DNA from: UBA1546 sp049302185
Lineage (GTDB): Bacteria > Nitrospirota > Thermodesulfovibrionia > Thermodesulfovibrionales > UBA1546
Direction of reading: 5' to 3'
Length of the DNA: 39,005 nucleotides
Assembly: GCA_049302185.1 (NCBI GenBank)
Contig: JBAQLV010000028.1
Span: forward strand, 1-39,005
Numbering within the stretch: the stretch's first letter is position 1; every line of letters starts with the position of its first letter. A program made the translations under genes and the position numbers. The notes beneath the pieces were generated by a model. The model worked only from the letters and a program-made list of their open reading frames with translations, ran no database searches and was not told the origin of the DNA. Shown piece after piece: positions 38,967-39,005 of this stretch.

Positions 38967-39005
38967 GTCAACCCCGTTAGAAATTCCATTTCTAACGGGG
39001 TTGAC
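38967..39005. repeat. Perfect 18-bp inverted repeat at the window edge
   Basis: GTCAACCCCGTTAGAAAT (38967-38984) is exactly complementary to 38988-39005 around loop TCC. This CCCCGTTAGAAAT type of palindrome is a frequent dispersed repeat in related genomes. It interrupts the transposase remnant; whether it continues past the window is unknown. Confidence 0.8.

Noticed and set aside
1..39005. CRISPR array or prophage
   Set aside because: No regularly spaced 25-40 base repeats and no phage structural genes were found on either strand.

Overview
The window reads as a chromosome segment of a Gram-negative (diderm), probably anaerobic bacterium of moderate GC content. A BamA/TamA-type outer-membrane protein with TamB, a LemA lipoprotein and a signal-peptide-bearing lytic transglycosylase show the outer envelope. 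NuoF/NuoG-like iron-sulfur subunits, PPDK, an anaerobe-type radical SAM enzyme beside hemE, and a DUF3786 protein fit a Nitrospirota (Thermodesulfovibrionia-like) or Desulfobacterota relative. I favour Nitrospirota, but this is inference from gene content, not a phylogeny.

Layout. 1-3.2 kb: end of a NuoF-like subunit fused in frame to a CBS pair, then a short NuoG-like subunit and a strong terminator. 3.2-4.5 kb: a DUF5618-type protein followed by debris (receiver-domain and transposase remnants). 4.6-7.5 kb: a small helical protein, LemA and two TPM-domain proteins. 7.5-16.6 kb (minus): glnD, tamB and a seven-POTRA Omp85 protein in one run. 16.8-19.3 kb: three same-strand ORFs flanked by integron recombination sites, which I read as an integrase-less gene-cassette array (unknown protein, GIY-YIG nuclease, frameshifted HhH-GPD glycosylase-like protein). 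19.3-22 kb: a MITE-like repeat, a FabF-type ketosynthase carrying heptanucleotide repeats inside its coding sequence, and a RodZ-like protein. 22-26 kb (minus): tmRNA, smpB, a superoxide dismutase family protein, hemE and a radical SAM/SPASM protein. 26-31.5 kb: lytic transglycosylase, nadA, ppdK (minus) and a DedA/YqaA-type membrane protein. 31.5-37 kb: B12-binding-type radical SAM protein, DUF3786 protein, a divergent ChaN-like/PDZ protein, and hflX, which appears to start at an ATT codon. 37-39 kb: a likely orphan small RNA with its own promoter and terminator, two IS256/mutator transposase remnants, and a HigBA-like toxin-antitoxin pair.

How the genes work together. The Omp85/TamB pair is envelope machinery and GlnD is the nitrogen-status sensor upstream of it. 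tmRNA and SmpB form the ribosome-rescue pair. HemE and the radical SAM protein overlap and probably act in tetrapyrrole metabolism.

The most notable signals are: the cassette array, shown by complementary R' and R'' core sites at the ends of each cassette; short repeats that sit in frame inside conserved genes (tamB, a radical SAM gene, fabF); the ATT start of hflX; and the orphan RNA at about 37.1 kb.
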